Positions 1 through 13,990 are shown, counted from the stretch's first letter. The stretch is DNA of 64,000 nucleotides from Casuarius casuarius (GCA_003342895.1 PTFA01000280.1:192331-256330), one strand, 5' to 3'. Notes: generated from the sequence alone by a model not told the origin. Numbers and translations are program-made.

Positions 1-3000
1 AACTTTGATAGGACAGTAAAGCCATTTTATCACATAAATGGTAATTTAATACTGTTTTCAGAAGGCAGCAGCCACTTCTATATTTAGGTTACCTAACACA
101 TACTGTTCTGTGACATTTTGGGGGGCGCAGAAGAGGAGAAAGCGTGAGCAGGGGAGGTTACAAAGCTGTCTTCTCCACAGAAGAATTCTGCTTGTGTTTG
201 GCTAAGTTATAAAGGGGTTAAAATTACTATCCCCCATCATTTGTTTTACTCAGAAAAATGCTGGCAGACTGCCCAAACTGTCATATAACACAGTCTAAAG
301 AGATGGATACGTATCATAACTGAGGCAGCTACATCCAGCTGATGCTACCACTAATATTAATAACACTCAGAGAAAAGCGATGTGGATTACGTGTCTCCAT
401 CATGCCCCAGGAACACCTATCAGCGCACGTATGGGAGGTACCCTGCTCCCTCTCCAGCAGCAGACTGCTCCCACCACTCCTTTCGGAGGCAGGAGCCAGA
501 GGGGAGGAAAGACGAGATGTGGACTGACTCCTCCAAAGCTCCACAAACTCAGGATATGCTCAAAAAGAGCCAGGAACCCGTAACATTTAAGAAACATGGA
601 AGCATTTCTCACAAATAGAAAACAGTAGCATAATTGGACACCCATTCTCCAACACCAGCTCTCCTAACACTGCCAAATTCTGCAGTCTACTTTTGACTGT
701 GAGCTATGGGTCCACCAACTGGCCTATCACTGCTTGAGCTACAGGATTAACTATACTAACCGGCAGGAGAAGCAGTTGGTACAGTACTAATATTAAGAGC
801 ACAAATCTTCCGACAAGACTCAACATGATGAAAGGAGAGTATGGTTTCTAACAAATACAGTTGCTGGTTTTACCCGTTTACTATTTTATTTTGACTTGGA
901 TGGCTCTCTAATGCAGGCTGATTCCGAAAGTTTCATCTACTGAAGATTTCTTAAAGCTAAGTCCCAGTCAGCCTTTCTTCAGTGTTCATTCTTGTTTGAA
1001 ATAAGAATAATTGATATGTAATTTCTGCATGGCATAATAGGTTCAGTAAATGCAACATTTTACATTCTTTTGTGTAATTCTAGATCTAAGACCCTAGATC
1101 TAGACCCTTTTTTATTAACCCATGCCCAATTCAGATCCTAAAAATCCAACAGACCCATTCGGTCAAGTTGGCCATTTGAAAATAAAAAGTTGATCCTCAG
1201 ACTGACATCTTGAAACTTTATACTCCCTCACAAAGCATATCACAGTCTGCTAAAGCAGAGGATCAAAATGTCTTGATAAACTGATGAGAATCATAATCAT
1301 TCTTTCCCAGTCTTCTGTTTCCTCTCTACTTCTTTCAACATTTTGGATTATATTTATGTTTCTTTCCTGAATTTCTTTTCCATTTATCAAAAAGACTGAC
1401 AAAAGAAATGATTTAATCCTAGCATACTTCTTATCGTTGTTCTCTCCACATTTTTTGATAGCAGTTCATCCACTGTTTGGTGGATATTACTGAAAAACAA
1501 AGTACACTACTCAATGCTTAACTTAGTGAAGATGAGTAGAAGGAAGCGGGACATTTCTAGATATTACAAAAACTCATAATAACAGATTATACATATTAAA
1601 AGTTCAAATAAAATCAAATCCTCCTTGTGCTGGAAATGGATGGGGCTGGCAGAGACCAGGAGAATCCTCTAGTAATAGGTTTACTAAGACTAACTTAAGT
1701 TTTAGTCACTTCTGCTGCTCCATGCAAACTCATAATCAGAAAAGGTTCAACTCTACAGGTCTTGCCAAGTAAATAAATACAATTGCAAAGACAGGGAAAA
1801 CAGGAGTACGGTCATTTTATAGTTAGGATACAGAGGAACAGATGGGCATGAACCTTCGCTATAACCATGCAGACAGAGTCAGTATTTGAACTCAGTTCCT
1901 TCCTCCCAGGTCCAGTTTGCAGCATCAGCCTCAAGAGGGACACACCGTTAACTGAAGGAGAGGCAGCTGGGGTGCCCTTTTGTAACAGCATGTCCCATAC
2001 AAGATAGATTTTCACAATACCCTACTCTATTTGCACAGAATAGCCTCAAGAGGACCTAATCTCTTTAAAAAAAGAAAAAAAAAGTCTAAAGTTGCAATGG
2101 GGCAGTTTTTGGAGTGAACTTTGTTGCAACAGTTCTCTGTATGCACAGGAGAGAACAACCACCAAACAATAACAATAACAAAAGAGGCACTTCAGCCAAG
2201 GAGATTATTACAGAGCAATAAGAGAAGATGCTGTGCAAACATAGTAAATTTTATTGAATGCAGTTTTTTCACTCTATTCAGAACCCTATGGACTGGAAAT
2301 CAAAATCAGACAGGGGCAAAAAAGAGTGTTTTGATCTACAGAAAATGATGAAACTTAAATATTAGAAGGAAAAAAAATCCCAAAAGACAAAACAACACAC
2401 TATTGGTAGTTTCCCATGAAGGCCTTGTGAAGACAGAAATGCCNGACACCTTTTGCAATCTAAAGCTTTCCAGCTGTGAAACCAGTCCATAGGAGAAGGT
2501 AGCCAATAAGACTGACAGACTCAAATAAGGCAGTCTGAAAAAAGAAAAGGATAACACAGAGCCATTTCTCAGTGCCTACTCAAAACATGAACACAGTTCA
2601 GCACTAGGCTAAGCACTACATATATACATATATTACTGCATATTGCTAGGATCCAGCCAACAAAAACAAGATTTAAACAGAAAATGCAATCATGAGATTT
2701 GAATAAAAAGTTGAAAAACACAGAGAACTATATATTTTCTACTTAGTTTACAAAGTGATAGCAATGTTTAAAGATAAGAAGTTTTACATTTAAGTATGAT
2801 ATTTATACGATAATGACAATAAATCTGGGAATTTAAAAAAAACCATGAAGATTGGAAGTATAAAAATGCAAGAATTACAAGTTAAAAAGTTGGTAGCACT
2901 GGAAAACACCACCAAAAGATGCATAGCAACCCAACATGCCTGTTTAAAAGTCAAGTTAAAAGTGTGGAAAGTAGTTCCATCTAGGCTGCTGGAGAAGTGC

Positions 3001-4784
3001 TTAACATCCAAACTATATTAACCATTTTGGAAAAAACATTCTGGCTATATTCTTCTCCCTGAAGCTGTAGGCCACATTTTTTAAACAAAGCCACTCCTGC
3101 CTATTAGCTTAGATTACTATTTAACATGTAAAAATTAAGAAATTAAGCAATGGACTAAACTAGCTCTGACACCCATCTGTTCTGTATTTTGGCAAAGAAT
3201 TAAAAAACAAAACAAACCCATCTATTAGCAGATGCCTAAATCTCAGCCTGGATAGTTCATCTGCAGTTACATGCCTGTCCTAAGTTAGACCATGTTAACT
3301 TATGAAGTGACTTTCAAACCTAAAAGCTTACTGCTTTTCTTTTCCAATCTCCATTTTCCAAAGCAGAGCAATGTTGAAATAAGACTGCATAATTATGCGA
3401 ATTATCCTCACTCACCTTCCTAGACAGGCCTTAATTATCAGCCAAAGTAGTATGTCATGCATTTATCAGCGTGGCCATCGCTGACTGAGCTGTAGCTGTT
3501 CAAGGTGTTCCTGCTTACCCTCAGAATTGCCCATCACTGCTCCGCTACAGCTCCACTGTGGCAACTGATAGCACAAGCTTCCTTCATCTGCTTGTGGATC
3601 AACTGGTTGAACTCAAACTCATTTCCCCCACAGCTTAAACTCAACCATATAACATCTGACTGAAGAAAGCCACCCTCTCATTCTGTTCTGCTGACTGACT
3701 TATGCAAGTGGTACCCACGGAAAAGGGTTCACCTCAATTCAAGCATCTTCCTTCACCTAGTTCTATATATTTATGTCCCATAAACAAACAGACTTGGATT
3801 TGCACAATCGTGCCAGTTTGAAAGTCAATACATAGAATGGGACCACTCATCTACCAAAAATTGTCATTCCACCACTGATCTGGTGTTTACTTTGAGTAAC
3901 TGGCTTGAATGCTCTCTGGGCTGATAATTGCCTAGCAGCATCATTTTTGCACCTCTATGCATATTAGATCATTGCTAAAACAATAATTAAACAACTTTTA
4001 CACCCTACTATATGACAAGGTCATTAGGGCAATATGCAAGACAGTTAAAATGGGATCAATGACATTTGTTAGTATAATAAAAGCAGCAAAACGGACTATA
4101 TATAGCCACTTAAAATAACAATATTTTTAAATAAATGAGGCGGCAACCTGATGTTTGAATAATAATCTAGCACTTAAATATGGATTACTATGCGAATTAA
4201 GGGAGAATTTCACTTATTCATAACTTCTCTGTTAAAATAAACAGGGAATTATGGGAATCAAATGCCTACTCACAGGCAAAACACATCTTCAATTCAATTG
4301 CCAACCAGTATCTTATTTCTAATAGGCAGCATCATAATAGGCCCAGCTAATGAAGAATGAAGAATATTCAGACACAAAACAATAACAGTGAACTTTATGA
4401 AAATGCTTACAAAGAACATTTTGCTGGTCATTTAGAAGCAGTTTGCTCTTTAATTTAGCAGTTAAAGTGAGTCATAATAACTCTCAGTGTAAATAAATAC
4501 ACTGAATGCACTGTTAACTTACAAATCTGTCAACAGTGACTACTGCCTCACATGAATCTTTACAATGCCAAAAAGCCAAGCCACAGGTTGACTCTTCAAG
4601 TGCAAGAACAGTTGCTTGAAGCCTGTCAGAAAAACAATTTTAAAAGTTAAGGATTGTAATAAAAATACTAGAGAGATTTATTTTGTGAATTAAAATAAGG
4701 ATTCTTCAATTCTGAAGAGTTTCTATTTCTTTAAAAGAAAACACAACATAGTTAATGCAGGCCTTCTGCACTCTGCCTCACAGA

Positions 4785-4812
4785 TTTTGTGCTCCTGTTT
4801 GGGAGCACAAAA
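4785..4812. repeat. Perfect 11-bp inverted repeat (hairpin)
   Basis: TTTTGTGCTCC at 4785-4795 is followed by a 6-base spacer and its exact reverse complement GGAGCACAAAA at 4802-4812. It could form a short stem-loop in DNA or in the intronic RNA. No flanking element explains it, and it is too short by itself to call a microRNA precursor. Confidence 0.8.
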
Positions 4813-7800
4813 CAGGAACTTTACATGTATCTTGACCTATACTTAACATGTAGGCTGCCATCAAAAATATGTAAAACCACAAAGTTTTGTCACATGACAT
4901 CAGTGCAAGTCCAGTCCAGGTCTTTATGAAATGGCTTTCCTGCCATCTTTAATGACAAATTTTTTTAGCAAGCAGTAAACTAGTAAATCACGGGTATTTC
5001 ATGATGAAGTTTCTCTCCACGATGACTTACCCTCTCTTCTTTATTCTAATGACACTACAGAACTATGATATTTGTCCAGAATCGATGCTTTTCTCTTCCA
5101 GGTTGTAAACCAACTCTTACAAGACTCCATCTTTACAAACATGCATGTTTTTAATGTTCTCTTCACCAGCAGATAAAGATACATTTAGCTACCTAATGCT
5201 ACCCTAACAGAAGTTTATTCTTGAAATATTCCATTAAGCCTTTGATCTATTTGCTAGGACAATCTTCCGTGCTCTAAGCCAGCAAAGTCTTCAGAGATAC
5301 CTTCACGTCCAACTACATCCAGCACCACGAAGGAGGAAAGTTGCCACCTGCCATGAAGACTGTCCAGGTTCTCCTACTATTTTGAAAACAGGCAAAACTC
5401 CTGCTGTGAGCCAGTAATGTTTTTGTAACAAGTGAAAACTTCAATACCATGAGGCGAAGAGAACTAGAAATCCTGGACCCCAAATTACTGCTAAAATATA
5501 TGAAGTAAAAATGAAGCGAGCATTAAGGATTATTCTTCTGTATTGCTACGCACAAGAGCCTCTGAGAAGATTTATATCAGTGTTATAACAGGATATAGAA
5601 TATTATTTCTACTCTGATAGATTTAAAGTATATTTCAATTTTTTATTAGATAAATTTGCTGAGTCCCACAGTTACAAGCTGTAACAAATGCTTCGGATGT
5701 AACACAACACAACTAGGAGATTATTCTTTGAAAAGCTATCTTCTGTCAATACTTTATTTCTCACTGTTCTCTTAAAACTCATCTTCTCCATAGTTCTACA
5801 ATAACTTTGGAGGAGCATAGTGACTCACAGAGGGATGACCACATGTTTACTGTAGTAAAACTTAGCATACCTCCAACACTGAATGTTCTCATGCGCTAGA
5901 ATCAGCAAGAAACTTTTTACTGGGTCATTTGGCAAACTATTTTGCCTGGCGTGTCCCATTTTTGACCACTTCCATGGTCTATTATAGATAACAGAGCCAT
6001 ATATTATTCATACCTACCCTAATACTGTGCAAGAACCCTAATTAGACTGAGAGGTAGATCAGAAATTTGTGATATTTTAATATCTACAGCTACAGTAGGG
6101 TGAGAAAAGGAATAGGGAAGGAAACCTTGTCCTGCTTTTTAATTAATTAATTGATTAAAGCTGAACCCATGTCCACCCTTCTATTGAGGACACGCACTAG
6201 AAATTAAATGCAAAAGAAATAATAATTAAATGAATTCGGAGCTTTCGCTACAAGAGCAAACTGAAAAATTCAGAATTTCCCTAAATGACGAGTGCTTCTG
6301 TGTTTGCTAGAACCCACACAAAAGCAGTGGGGAGCTTGTTCTGTATACCAACATGAAATGATATATCTAACCCCTCCGAAACATCTAAAACAGTTTAGGA
6401 ACACATTCAACAGTATTGTTAAAACATTACAATTAACAGGAAAACCTACCAAGAAAACCAAATGAGTAGAATATACATGAAGCTCTAAAGTTTTCACTTG
6501 TTTGCTTTTTCAGATTTGGGGATGATAGCAAAGATATATTTGGATAGTTTGAGACTGCATATATTGGGAGCTATTTCTTCAGAAAAACATAGAAGTTTTG
6601 GGTGGGGAGAAGAAACAGGGGGGAGGAGAGGGTAACGGTACTGCTCATGAAGCATGTGATCATCAGATGTCAAGCAACTTCCTGCTAACTTTTGGGCAGA
6701 TTGCTGGTTCATAAAACACGACTCGCAGCTGTACTTGGTTCTTCAGCGTCACATGTGATTGCCAGTCTCAGAATAAAAAAAAGGAAAATTGGCCATAAAT
6801 AAATTTTTAAAAAGTACATATAGGCAACTCCAACTTATAGTATTTCTCTTGCTTGTAAAATGGGAGAGGCTTAACCTAAAATATTTACAGCTCCTGAAAA
6901 AAGGAAAAAGAAAGATTCCAAACATTAGATTAGTTCTGCTGCAGCATTCACCAGCAGAAATTCTCCACCATTCAATACAACTTATGTGGTTTCTTTCGCC
7001 TATAACTTTGCAGGTTAGTAGCAATATCCCCTCATTAAAAGAAATTGTATTTTCTCCCCTAAAATACCAGGCACAAGTACCATTTTTCATATAGCTCCAT
7101 TCCAGCAGCCAGGTTTCCATAGTATCGAGAGACGTAAAAAAAGGAAACAGGCTTCAGAGAAACTAATTTTAATATAACGTCTTCTGGAAATCTCAGAACT
7201 ATACCTTAAAAACTGTATTTGCTTATATGGAGTCATTAGTCTTATTAGCTAACCTCAGCACCGAAAAGCCAGAAATGAAAGAGCTATATTATTGTTATAT
7301 GATTTGAATGGAGGATGCACAGATGCTGCAAGAGCGAAGACTATCCACAGCCGTGATTTCTGTGAAACACTGGATGGCCACTGTGGCTGGATGCCACTGG
7401 CTTCTAGGTGGCCAAGAGCTGGCTATTTATAATGAGCTTGTCTTTAAACAGATTGGCCATTTTTACAGGAAGTCAGAGAAATGTTGATTTTCACATTCAC
7501 AAGAAATCTAAGAGCTCCCTATGAGGAGCACCAACTCCAAGATATTCTGCTTCAGCGGAATAGAAATGGTAGCAAACATCCCTTAAAAATACCGTGCCAT
7601 CTAGGTCAAGATGCGCCTTTAAAACTCTGATCACGCAGACCTGACTGGACACAGCCAGTTCTGGTTGTTGCTACCATAATCACTGAAATTCCTTCCAAAT
7701 CTTCCCCTCAAAGAAAGATGATAAAAAACAGTTCTCAGTATCAAATGGATACTTGCTACATCTCTGGCAAATCAGGTAAAACACTACCACTTCTCTTGCA

Positions 7801-8639
7801 CCTTGGGACTACGAGCTCAACATAAACCTACTGTATAATCAAGGCTACTGGAAAACGCTCGCCAGTTCTGCTTGCACTCAGTTTTTGTATGACTGACAAC
7901 AGCAAAGTGATTTCGTGTTTGTCTGCCTTTCAGTCTTATCTTAAAGCATATCATTTGCTTAGGCGTGAAAAACTGAGCTCTTGTAAGAACCAAATTCTTT
8001 TCTGTCTGCCCATTTCCATCTGTGTCGAGAAAGCTAAGTTTTATTAAAGTATTTTTAGAGTTAAACAAGACTGGTTCATCTTTTTTATGATCACACCGAG
8101 CATTTGGAGCACATTTGGAATGCCATCACTTCCTGCAGGTTAGAGGCTTTGTCTGCATTTAAATAGATAAAAAGAAAGATCCCAAATAGTTGTCATTTTT
8201 CTACAGGGCCTTTGTGCAGATCCAAAGAGCTTTGAAGGAACAATAGTTTCATTCAGCTGCTATCACCCATTAAAAAATAAATCAAAAAACTCCAAACCGA
8301 AAACCTCACTCAGTGAGTTTAAGTGGAAAGAAAGCAAAATACTTTTCCATCAAGTGAAAAAACGATCTGCTTCATCAGAGTCTGCTCAGCTACACCACTG
8401 TTCAACACTGGCACAAAAACCATTCTTCTTCCAAGGCCCCACTGTCCCACTTCTCCCATAGAGCAGAAGAGTTTCAAAACTAAAACTTAGGAGGAAAATT
8501 TCCTTTGGATTTATGGCACTATATATATATATATGCACGCATGCACTGAAAGCATTGCAGTACTGCTGCAGTAATGGTAAATCGCTCACCATTAACAAGA
8601 TGCAAGACTACCATTTGCACAGTGGAGGCAAACCCAGGG

Positions 8640-8790
8640 TGTCTAGGAAGCGAGGAGCTGCGAGCTGCACGGAGGGAGAGCCTCCCTGCAGGGCAGCAGG
8701 AGCAGCCAAGCTGGCAGCAGCGGCAGGACCCGCTGAAAACCACCGAGCCAGGGTGGCCCTGCCGCCTCCTTCCACCAAAAGGCAGAAGTG
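8640..8790. other. Small GC-rich patch in intron
   Basis: A roughly 150-base stretch is much richer in G, C and CpG than the AT-rich intron around it. It is open in several frames on both strands, as expected when stops are rare in GC-rich DNA. I see no recognisable protein and no clear splice pair. It may be a regulatory patch or the remnant of a retroposon. Confidence 0.35.
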
Positions 8791-9448
8791 TGACAGGTAA
8801 CGACAGCACACAAATGGGTAGGAATACGCTCTCTCTTTCTTTCCTCCTCCTACACACGATATTAGGGAGGCTATAACTAAAATACTGCATCAAGCTGGTG
8901 GCCACACTTTTCAGAGCATCTGAACAAACTTACAGAAAACAACTACAAAAAAAATTGCAACGTGAGAAGACATGTTATTATGAAGATGCTAACAAAAACT
9001 CTGTTTCTTTCAGAGAGAGAAAAAAAAATTAAATCATGTAGCTTACAAACTTTAATCTATGTAGCTACCTGAAAAATATTATTTAGATAAAAGTACAAAA
9101 AGATCTGGTGGCAGAAGCTAGAGAGGTTCACACCAGAAATAAAAGAAAATTCAGCCACAGGGTAATTAGTGAAGCTTACCTAGGGATGGGAAGGTTTCTC
9201 TTACTGAAAGGATTTAAATCAGTATCAGATGGCCTTGTAAAACTCCAGCATTTCATCCAGTCAGCAATTGAATAAAGATGCAAGATATAACATTGCTATA
9301 CTTGCCAAAAATATTCATGACTACAGTATAAATTATAACAATAAAGTCAAAAGCTTGCTGTTCAGATCAGTTTTGAAGTTTGTATGAAGTGTTTACTGGA
9401 ATAAAACAAAAACCTAGCCTGCTGCTAAATTTGAATCTAAAGTTACTC

Positions 9449-9510
9449 GTGTGTGTGTGCGTGCATGCGCACACACGTGCATGTGTATGTGATTTTTTTT
9501 TTTTTTTTTT
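9449..9510. repeat. GT/CA near-palindromic tract followed by poly-T
   Basis: From about 9449 to 9491 the sequence is a mostly alternating purine-pyrimidine run (GT units, then GCGTGCATGCGC, then AC units). It is nearly self-complementary around its centre. An uninterrupted run of 18 T follows at 9493-9510. This is a compound microsatellite; alternating GT/CG runs are known to favour left-handed DNA. Confidence 0.85.
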
Positions 9511-11286
9511 AATTCCAGCTATTTTAAAAGTCTGCCTAAGTGCTTTACTGCTACTTCCTACACGTAGTCAGAGGACAGATATCTTTATCTAATACAATGA
9601 TAAAATAATGCTCTACATAATAAAATGATGCCTCTTTCTCACTTGGTACTTAGAAGAAAGGTTGTACTAGTAAATCCTATTAGCACTTGAGGAAAAAGAT
9701 GCATAGGCAGTTATCCTACAGACCATGTTGCCTGTTTCAGCACACGTACCAACTGAATTGCACTGCAGTAAAATGGTATCTTCTGGTAACATCTCTGATT
9801 TTGACTGTCAAATCAGACTTTGAATTTTGTTTTCTTCTTTCTTACTAATAGTATACTGGTTTTATCTAGTTTACATTTTAACTGAATGTAAATAAACAGC
9901 CATCCTACTCTGGTAACAACAATAACAACAACACTTGAATCTATCTGTAAAAATAAATGATTATTTATAGGATGGTAACGCCAACTGCAACGCCTCACTT
10001 AGCGAACAAATGCATTATACCGGGAAACATTACAGATTTAGTGTCACTTCTGAAGTAGGGATATTATGACATTATCTCTTGATATTAGATGTGCATTGTT
10101 GCAAAGGAAAAAACCCACATATCACATCACGCAACACCTGTAAAACAAGCTGGACATGTATAGTTATGACAATAACAAATACTTACTGAATTAAAGCTCA
10201 GTGAATCAGTAAGATAGTCTATACTCTACCACATTAAAAAAAGCAAACAAACAAAAAAGGATTCTGAGATAAAAAGCCCTCTTCCAGTTAAATGGATCTA
10301 TTTTTACGTAAGAGGGCTCTAGCTGTATACTTTATCAAAGCAAATCTCAAAAAAGGAAGTCTACCAGATTTCTCCCGGTGCAGTTGCAAGGCAGCGCTGC
10401 TTGAACAGAAGTATTCAGTGATTCCTCTGGGTTTATGCTTAGCTGGACTTCAGCCCTAAATAAAGTTAACAAAGTGCTAGGTGCCTTAAGATCATTCATA
10501 AATAAGAGATTCAGAGTCAGAGACAATACACCTTTTTCCTGCAAATGTTTCAACTAACAACTCAGATAAACTTGCTGTTTAATTTTTTTCTGATCAAGCA
10601 TTTACAAATTTTAAATAAGTGTACTACCAAAATCCAGTCACACTGATAACTTTACAGTGGCTTACAAAGGCTGTATAGTTTAATGATCGTCATAATTTTT
10701 GAAATCTCCTCCTAATTGAAACCATAATCTTTTAGCTTGGATAGCACTTGCACTAATATCTTGCTTTATTTTTTATCTGCCTTTTTAATTGGGTAGATAC
10801 TAAAATTCAATAACACATCAACTCAAAAAGCAAAAAGGAACAAATAGGACAAGCTATGCAGTATCTCTCAGTTACAATAATCAAGTCAAACCCATACTCC
10901 ATTTCTGATCATGCATTAAAGCTAAGAAAAAGATCACATAAATTCTAAACTAGGGAATTGCTTATGAATTCGTACGTATCATGGTAGCTGCCTCTAGCTA
11001 CCTCTTTCAGCCTTAAACCTACTCATGCACTTTTCCAATACATTTTATTTGTGCTCTATTAGGAAAAGTCATTAAACACATTATAATTTTTACCAGAAAA
11101 AAATATGATCAAGTCGGAAATAAGGAGAGAGAACATGTACTATCAGAAACTTTAACGAAGAGTCAGTTAACACTGTACCTCCACAGGCAAGTTTAATATT
11201 AAACTCTGAAGCCTCACGTCAAAGCCAGCTGTATAGGTTGGACAAATCAGCATCACGCGGCTTTCCAGAAAAAGTGCAAACTTGCC

Positions 11287-11330
11287 AAAACAAGAAAAAA
11301 AGAAAGAAAAAAGAAAAAAAAAAAAGCAAA
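11287..11330. repeat. A-rich low-complexity tract
   Basis: Almost pure A with scattered G on the plus strand (poly-pyrimidine on the SHANK2 transcript). It lies directly beside the CpG-rich element that starts at about 11340. No target-site duplication is evident. Confidence 0.8.
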
Positions 11331-11339
11331 GAAGCAGCA

Positions 11340-11810
11340 AAAACAACCCTCGGTCAGATGGAAGGAACCGTGCCAACCGCAGTCCAGCCGATAGCCTCTC
11401 CGCATACCCCCTGAAGCAAGACGGCACCTTGTCTCCCCTTTTCGCTATATATCCTTTAACCGTTCTGCTCAACATCGGTTGCCTTCAACACCAAACTAAT
11501 TCAGCATGTTCACGAGTGCTGTTGAAGTTTTATCCCTCAGAAGCGCCCTTCGGAGACCGTCACTACACGTGAAGGACCGTGCCCTGTCTCCACCTACCCT
11601 CGTGGCCGCCTCCGCTTCCAAGGAGGGCCCCATCTTCCCGCCCAGCTTCCCTTTCCACGGTGAGGAGCCAGGGAAGGGGTCCCCGCACCACCCAGCCTCC
11701 GACGGCGGCAGCCGGCCGTCAGCCCCCCGGCAGCGTGCCCTCCGCCGAACCCCGCTCCCGCTTCCCCAAAGCCTGGCGCTGCCCCAGGTGTTACTCACGG
11801 GCCTAATAAG
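11340..11810. promoter_or_regulatory. Intragenic CpG-rich element
   Basis: Within an otherwise AT-rich intron this segment is rich in GC and in CpG dinucleotides, densest at about 11530-11800. That is how CpG-island promoters look in vertebrates, and SHANK genes are known to use several internal promoters. On the minus strand it contains an ATG in a strong Kozak context (A at -3, G at +4) at 11633, followed by 12 codons and a good donor (AGG then GTAGGT), so it could supply an alternative first exon. Promoter function is inference; no TATA box is obvious. It could instead drive an antisense transcript or be a non-promoter GC-rich patch. Confidence 0.45.
11598..11633 (-). CDS. Candidate alternative first coding exon (hypothetical)
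   Basis: On the minus strand, ATG at 11633 opens twelve codons reading MGPSLEAEAATR and ends at a donor whose intron would start GTAGGT at 11597. The reading phase at the donor is 0. That is the same phase as the end of the second PDZ exon (13991), so splicing to the same next exon would keep the SHANK2 frame. The exon lies in the CpG-rich element. A product would begin in the middle of the PDZ domain and lack the GFGF binding loop, which argues for caution. No conservation or transcript evidence is available here. Confidence 0.2.
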
Positions 11811-13990
11811 CATCCTAGGTGCCCATTAACTCCTCTGTTATTCATGTGACATTTATGATAAATGATTACTTCAAAACGGTTGAGGTGGCACTTACACACA
11901 GCAGCAGCATAAACTTTTGAGTCATGGAAGAAATCACTTGACAGTAAGACACATTAAATACACCAGTTATGATAACCATACACTGCAATACAAAGCACAT
12001 TTAGTTCTTATTAATTCCACATAAGAAATAAAGTACTGTAGTTTGTTATTCCTAGAAGTGCAGGTGTAGCTGACTGTATACCCATCATTTATATTTCAAC
12101 GGTGGTATCTTTTTGCATCCATATCTTCAAAGATGGCTCTCTACTGCAACACAGTACTGTGCACTACATGTGTAGTTCATAACATAGAAAAACCCTGCAT
12201 TTTCTCTGACATAAAAGTCTTCCAAACAGCAAAGTTGTGATTTTTCAAGATTGTTATATCTCATTAATTAAAAGTTGCAAAATTCAGAACAGAATAACCC
12301 CGATCATCAGAAATCACACAGAAATGGATTTGATTTGCATGTAACAACTGCTTCTTTCAGAACCGGTCACAAATAAGCTGCACTGCATAAAGTATGGATT
12401 AACGCCCTGATTCAGCAGTCTTTCAGGTTCTGAAGAAGCACCAAGGTGCGTGTCTAACTGCTCTTCTAACATAAGGCTAGCAGTCAATATATTGTCTGGG
12501 CAATTAATTATAATTCTTCTCTTATTTGCAAGAAAGCTAGTAAATCTTTGTTCAGAATTAGTTATCTAAGACTTTTTGGACCCTTTCAGGGACCTTAAAA
12601 ATCCATATACGTAGTAATCAACCTGTAATCTTCTCCTTAAGGTACACATTATCTGCCATCAAATGTATCTGTGAAATCAGCCAGTATAGACTATTCATGT
12701 TTCCTACAGGTTAAAAACCTAAGAAAATATCAACTTCGGGGCGGGGGGAGAAAAAAAAGAAGATTTTTAAAAAGAATACCTAACATGTCAATAATGACAT
12801 TTTTGAAAGCATCTGTGCACAAAGGATACAAATTAGTACAGTTTTAAGTTACTGGCTAACAGACTACAAGACGTTCATTCTCAAGTAAACAAAGAGTATG
12901 AAAAACATACTTTGAAGGCCCAGACAAAAAAGCACATCTCTTTACTGTAAAAGCCTATGAAGCCTGTTCTTTCATTGCGACAAAGTGAAGAAGCTGTGCA
13001 ACTATTTTAACTCAGTCGTCGTGGGAGTTGAATGCACACAATAAATGAAAGCTGTACAGTTCTCTCCTCTCCTGAATGCAAAAGCCAGCTCTGCAGAAAT
13101 AAACCTTACAGTACCAGTAAACATCTTAACGAAATGCATATGCACCTGAAGAAAAATCAATAGATCTTACAATCGAGACCTCGACTGTGTCAATCCATCC
13201 TGAAAGACCTATATTCAAATAGTTTCACAGAATCACAACATCACTTTATTAGTCATGGAAGGGTTGTGGAGGGAAGATGAAAAAAATCTCATATCATGAT
13301 CATGTTGCAAGCCACCCAGTAACACTAGAAGGAGTACCAACTATTTCATAACAGAACCTAAATGCCAATCAAAAAATCCACCAAAATATAAAATGTGAAG
13401 ATACTTTTGATAGAAATGAAAAGATCATTTAATTTACATTTTGCATAAAGTAATGTATATAGCAATAACATCCTTCCCTTATTTTTATGACTGACTTTAC
13501 AACACACTGTTGCAAATTTTTATTTCAAGCCAAAGTCATTTATTTTATTCTCTGTGGTTTCTCACCTGCACTACATTACTGATACTTCTGACTGCAGAAG
13601 TAGTTGCACAAGAAGTCATTAATTTTGGTGAGTCCCTCAAAAATAATTAGAAGATAATTGGTAGCCCATGATAAATATCTGAATTAAATTAAACCTGAAT
13701 TCAATAATGCAAAGTAGAATCGAGCCCTCCATATTTCTCTGATAGTGTATACCCAAATACTAAAAGGAACAAACAAGAACTTCCCAACTAATCTGAATGT
13801 TGTTCTTTTTACTGCTTTCCCAAATGCTGTATTTAAAAAATAAATAAATGAAGAGAAGTACATTATTGGTGTTAGTCCTCTGAACTTGCTATGAAGAAGC
13901 ACCATATGCTTTTTCCAGAGTAAATTTTGCAAAGTGAGTGTCACTCTTTCCCCAACAGAGCATTCATAATCAAATTGCAGGATGTCCTAC

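Larger units (their letters stand above)
1..13990 (-). other. SHANK2: SHANK2 intron downstream of second PDZ exon (partial)
   Basis: This is intronic sequence following the donor at 13990 on the minus strand. The next expected exon would begin in phase 0 with the remainder of the PDZ domain (VNNEN-type sequence in mammals). I looked for its reverse complement and did not find it, so the intron probably runs off the left edge. The stretch is AT-rich and shows no convincing exon of another gene. It holds a perfect hairpin at 4785-4812, a GT/CA tract plus poly-T at 9449-9510, a small GC-rich patch at about 8640-8790, an A-rich run at 11287-11330 and a CpG-rich element at about 11340-11810. Open frames here are short, overlap on both strands and match nothing I recognise. 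Confidence 0.8.

Noticed and set aside
13225..13330. Possible CR1 remnant (TTTCACAGAATCACAACATC)
   Set aside because: It resembles the CR1 'cacagaatcacagaatca' motif only over about 15 bases, and the following sequence does not keep the consensus well enough to call.
1..13990. The remaining PDZ exon of SHANK2 (VNNEN through VVTVTR in mammals)
   Set aside because: Searched for on the minus strand and not found; the intron probably extends past the left edge.
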